A DNA stretch of 64,000 bases from JALHMI01 sp964598535 (lineage in GTDB: Bacteria; Planctomycetota; Planctomycetia; Pirellulales; PALSA-1355). Below the pieces are notes generated by a model, which saw only the letters and a list, made by a program, of their open reading frames with translations, did not search any database and was not told the origin of the DNA. Made by a program: the position numbers and the translations under genes. This document shows, one piece after another, positions 61,891 through 64,000 of the stretch (positions are counted from its first letter, which is position 1; every line of letters begins with the position of its first letter). The stretch is from NCBI GenBank assembly GCA_964598535.1, contig CAZRCI010000017.1, positions 1 through 64,000 on the forward strand, in the 5' to 3' direction.

Positions 61891-62673
61891 CTATTGAACG
61901 CGGGCGATGGCCCAGTAGATCAGCGAGTCGGCCAGATTCGTGGCGCGATTTTCCGCCGGAATCTGCCGGGCCACGGCCACGAGATTTTCTCGGGCAGGGC
62001 GACAGCCCGGATCGAGCGCCAGGGCCTGCAAGTTCTCCCAGGCGGCCGCGGGCAATTTATTCCCATGGATCAGCGAGACGCCGCGATTATAGTGCAGCAC
62101 GGCCAACAGTCGCCGGTCATCGAGCTGTTGCCCTGTGGCGATTCGACGCCGGTGCCTTGCCATTGCCTCGGAGACCCGATCGGTGGAAATTCCCTGGTAT
62201 TTCGTCCGAATGGTGAACCAATCGCGGCTGGTCGATTCGATATCGATGGCCGGCGAGCCATCGACGCGGCACCAGACGTGCCCCGGCACGGCCATCGGCG
62301 ACGCGGCCACGCCGCAGCGCACGGCCAGAAGCGTGTACAGCACTGTGGCCGAAACGCAGTTGAACGGCCCTCCGTCGAGCGCCACGCCCAGGTCGCTGGC
62401 GCTTGGTTCATAGCTTCCGAGCAGGATTCGCTGGTGCAGAAAGGCATGAATCGCCGCCGCGCGTGCGGCGTCATCCGCAGGCGGCAGGCGGGGTTCGAGC
62501 TCCGCGGCCAAGCGGTCGAGGCGCTCAAGATAGGCCGACGTTCGTTCGGCGGGCGCCCCGCTAGCGACGAAGATTCGCAGTTCGCGCGGCGACGGCGCGG
62601 CCGTGGCGACGTCCGCCATGAACATGCACGCAATTGCGACGCAGAAAACGCGAACGGCAGCGGGAGTCGTCAT
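61891..62673 (-). CDS. Exported transglutaminase-like protein
   Basis: 260 residues from the ATG at 62673; signal peptide VRVFCVAIACMFMADVATA. Transglutaminase-like/cysteine-protease fold features: the Cys region FNCVSATVLYTLLAVRCG (about 105) and the His in VPGHVWCRVDGS (about 130), then Asp in AIDIESTSRDW. The last third is TPR-like (AVLHYNRGVSLIHGNKLPAAAWENLQALALDPG). Probably a periplasmic peptidase or amidase-like enzyme; substrate unknown. Confidence 0.75.
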   Translation of the reverse strand: MTTPAAVRVFCVAIACMFMADVATAAPSPRELRIFVASGAPAERTSAYLERLDRLAAELEPRLPPADDAARAAAIHAFLHQRILLGSYEPSASDLGVALDGGPFNCVSATVLYTLLAVRCGVAASPMAVPGHVWCRVDGSPAIDIESTSRDWFTIRTKYQGISTDRVSEAMARHRRRIATGQQLDDRRLLAVLHYNRGVSLIHGNKLPAAAWENLQALALDPGCRPARENLVAVARQIPAENRATNLADSLIYWAIARVQ

Positions 62674-62851
62674 GACGTTCAGCCAGCAAAGGCGCGGGAA
62701 ATCCAATTGCCCAACCAGCGGTCCCTTATCTCACGGCGTTAAAAATACGCGCCAGGAGCAACAGCCGCTTTCAAGCTTAGGTCACGCGCGCGGCACTGCC
62801 GTTGGTCCGTTTGTGACGATGGCACCCAAATTAACGACGCGCCGGGCTGGC

Positions 62852-63628
62852 CTACTTCGGCCCCATCCGCAGCGCGCCGTCCAGGCGGATGGTTTCGCCG
62901 TTGAGCATCGGGTTTTCGACGATGTCGCGCGCGAGCGCCGCGTATTCGCTCGGCCTGCCGAGCCGCGCCGGAAACGGCACCGCGGCCCCCAACGCCTGTT
63001 GGATCTCGGGCGTCATGCCGGCCATCATGGGGGTTTCGAAAATGCCGGGGGCGATGGTCATCACGCGGATTCCAAAGCGGGCCAGCTCGCGGGCGATGGG
63101 CAGTGTCATCGCCACCACCCCGCCTTTGGAAGCCGAGTAGGCGGCCTGACCGATCTGGCCATCGAAGGCCGCGACCGACGCCGTGTTGATGATCACGCCG
63201 CGTTCGAGATCCTCGTTCGGCTCGTTTGCGGTCATCAACGCCGAGGCCAGGCGAATGACGTTGAACGTTCCGACAAGATTCACCTGGATCGTGCGGTTGA
63301 ACAATTGCAGATCGTGGGGACCATCTTTGCCCACGACGCGCCCGGCCGACGCAATGCCCGCGCAGTTGATCGCCGCGTGCACTCCGCCAAAGGCATTCTT
63401 AGCGATTTCGAGCGCAGCCTGCACGCTGGCCTCGTCGGTGACGTCGGTGACGTCGGTGCGCACGAACTTCGCCCGGCTGCCGAGTTCGGCGGCGGTGCGC
63501 TGGCCGGCTTCTTCTTGGACGTCGGCGATCAGCACGTTGCCGCCGCTCTCGGCGAAGAGCCGCGCGCAGGCTGCTCCCAATCCTGATCCGCCACCCGTGA
63601 TGAAGAATGTACTGCCTTCGACTTTCAT
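62852..63628 (-). CDS. SDR-family 3-hydroxyacyl-CoA dehydrogenase-like protein
   Basis: 258 residues. Cofactor motif FITGGGSGLGAACARLFAESG, then ADVQEEAG (NAD-type Asp), NCAGIA, VIINTASVAAFDGQIGQAAYSASKGG (Ser/Tyr/Lys catalytic residues) and APGIFETPMM. This order and the DVTD.TDEASV part match type II 3-hydroxyacyl-CoA dehydrogenases (HSD17B10 type) that take part in fatty-acid or branched-chain oxidation. It may be transcribed with the transglutaminase-like gene, 178 bp away. Confidence 0.9.
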   Translation of the reverse strand: MKVEGSTFFITGGGSGLGAACARLFAESGGNVLIADVQEEAGQRTAAELGSRAKFVRTDVTDVTDEASVQAALEIAKNAFGGVHAAINCAGIASAGRVVGKDGPHDLQLFNRTIQVNLVGTFNVIRLASALMTANEPNEDLERGVIINTASVAAFDGQIGQAAYSASKGGVVAMTLPIARELARFGIRVMTIAPGIFETPMMAGMTPEIQQALGAAVPFPARLGRPSEYAALARDIVENPMLNGETIRLDGALRMGPK

Positions 63629-63735
63629 GTTTCGAGCGCCGTGTACGAGGATAATGAACGTGGGACTTTGCCGCCGCGCCCGTCACATTACGGCGACAAG
63701 CCGGGCCCGTCAACCACTTTGTCCACGGTGGCATC

Positions 63736-64000
63736 CTACGGAGCGGCGGTGTCGTCTCCGGCGCCGATCACTTCGACCGCTTGGGACTCGGCGAGGTTCG
63801 TTTCCGGCGCAAGGATGATCTGCTCGCCTTCGGTGAGGCCTTTGAGAATCTGTGCTTCCAGGTCGTTTGCCAGGCCAATCGTTACGGGCTGCAAATGAGC
63901 CCGGCCGTCGCGAATGACGAACACGCGCCAGTCGTTTTGCGCGCCGCGAAACAAGGCAGACCGCGGAATCGCCAGCGCTCGCTCATCTTCGGCGGTGAAG
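63736..64000 (-). CDS. Efflux RND periplasmic adaptor (membrane fusion protein), C-terminal part
   Basis: The 3' end of a gene that continues past the window edge; the visible part translates to about 87 residues. AIPRSALFRGAQNDWRVFVIRDGRAH..., then VTIGLANDLEAQILKGLTEGEQIILAP, is the usual membrane-proximal end of HlyD/AcrA-type adaptors. It should link an inner membrane RND or ABC pump to an outer membrane channel; the pump gene must lie elsewhere. The 107-bp gap to the SDR gene shows no terminator. Confidence 0.8.
   Translation of the reverse strand, partial: FTAEDERALAIPRSALFRGAQNDWRVFVIRDGRAHLQPVTIGLANDLEAQILKGLTEGEQIILAPETNLAESQAVEVIGAGDDTAAP

Overview
The window looks like chromosome from a high-GC planctomycete, probably of the Pirellulales/Lacipirellulaceae type. 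Supporting signs are DUF1080 and sialate-esterase genes, a BBP2/DUF1597-type porin, a bifunctional AroD-AroE protein, a planctomycete-style membrane-anchored kinase-like protein, many TPR proteins and ordinary Gram-negative features (lipoproteins, OmpA, porin, RND adaptor). The lineage is inferred from gene content only. No rRNA, tRNA, CRISPR array, intact transposase or phage gene was seen.

Layout. 194-2932 (-) is a membrane-anchored protein with a degenerate kinase domain. 3482-14178 (+) is a one-direction array of five TPR genes: two TPR-OGT (GT41/SPINDLY-like) glycosyltransferases, one TPR-only gene and two TPR-GT9-like glycosyltransferases. 14219-16038 holds a DUF1569 protein and a fatty-acid desaturase. 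16408-21545 holds rpsO, pnp and a soluble histidine kinase/NtrC-type regulator pair. 21632-27905 holds mutL, aroDE, aroK, a prepilin-peptidase-like gene and an unknown gene. 28157-37250 is mostly housekeeping: an OmpA lipoprotein, hisH, polA, coaE, rho, ribH, nusB, ftsY. 37838-41159 has a porin, a small secreted protein, a long intergenic region with a sigma-54 type promoter plus terminator, and a P-II gene. 41233-50158 has tatC, manA, a small lipoprotein, an rRNA pseudouridine synthase, pyrK, rpsT, a TPR protein and cobA-hemD. 50306-63628 has accessory and metabolic genes: a deacetylase-like protein, an aminotransferase V, DUF1080, sialate esterase, a second prepilin-peptidase-like gene in an operon with MBL/beta-CASP, LOG-family and SDR genes, then CHAD, PilZ-like, transglutaminase-like and SDR genes. 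The window ends inside an efflux adaptor gene.

The best leads are: a candidate sigma-54-driven small transcript of about 150 nt upstream of a P-II gene whose product lacks the usual uridylylation tyrosine; two prepilin-peptidase-like proteins that each lack the part the other keeps; the TPR-glycosyltransferase array; an enlarged TatC first periplasmic loop; a pseudokinase; and two families of short dispersed palindromic repeats in intergenic DNA.
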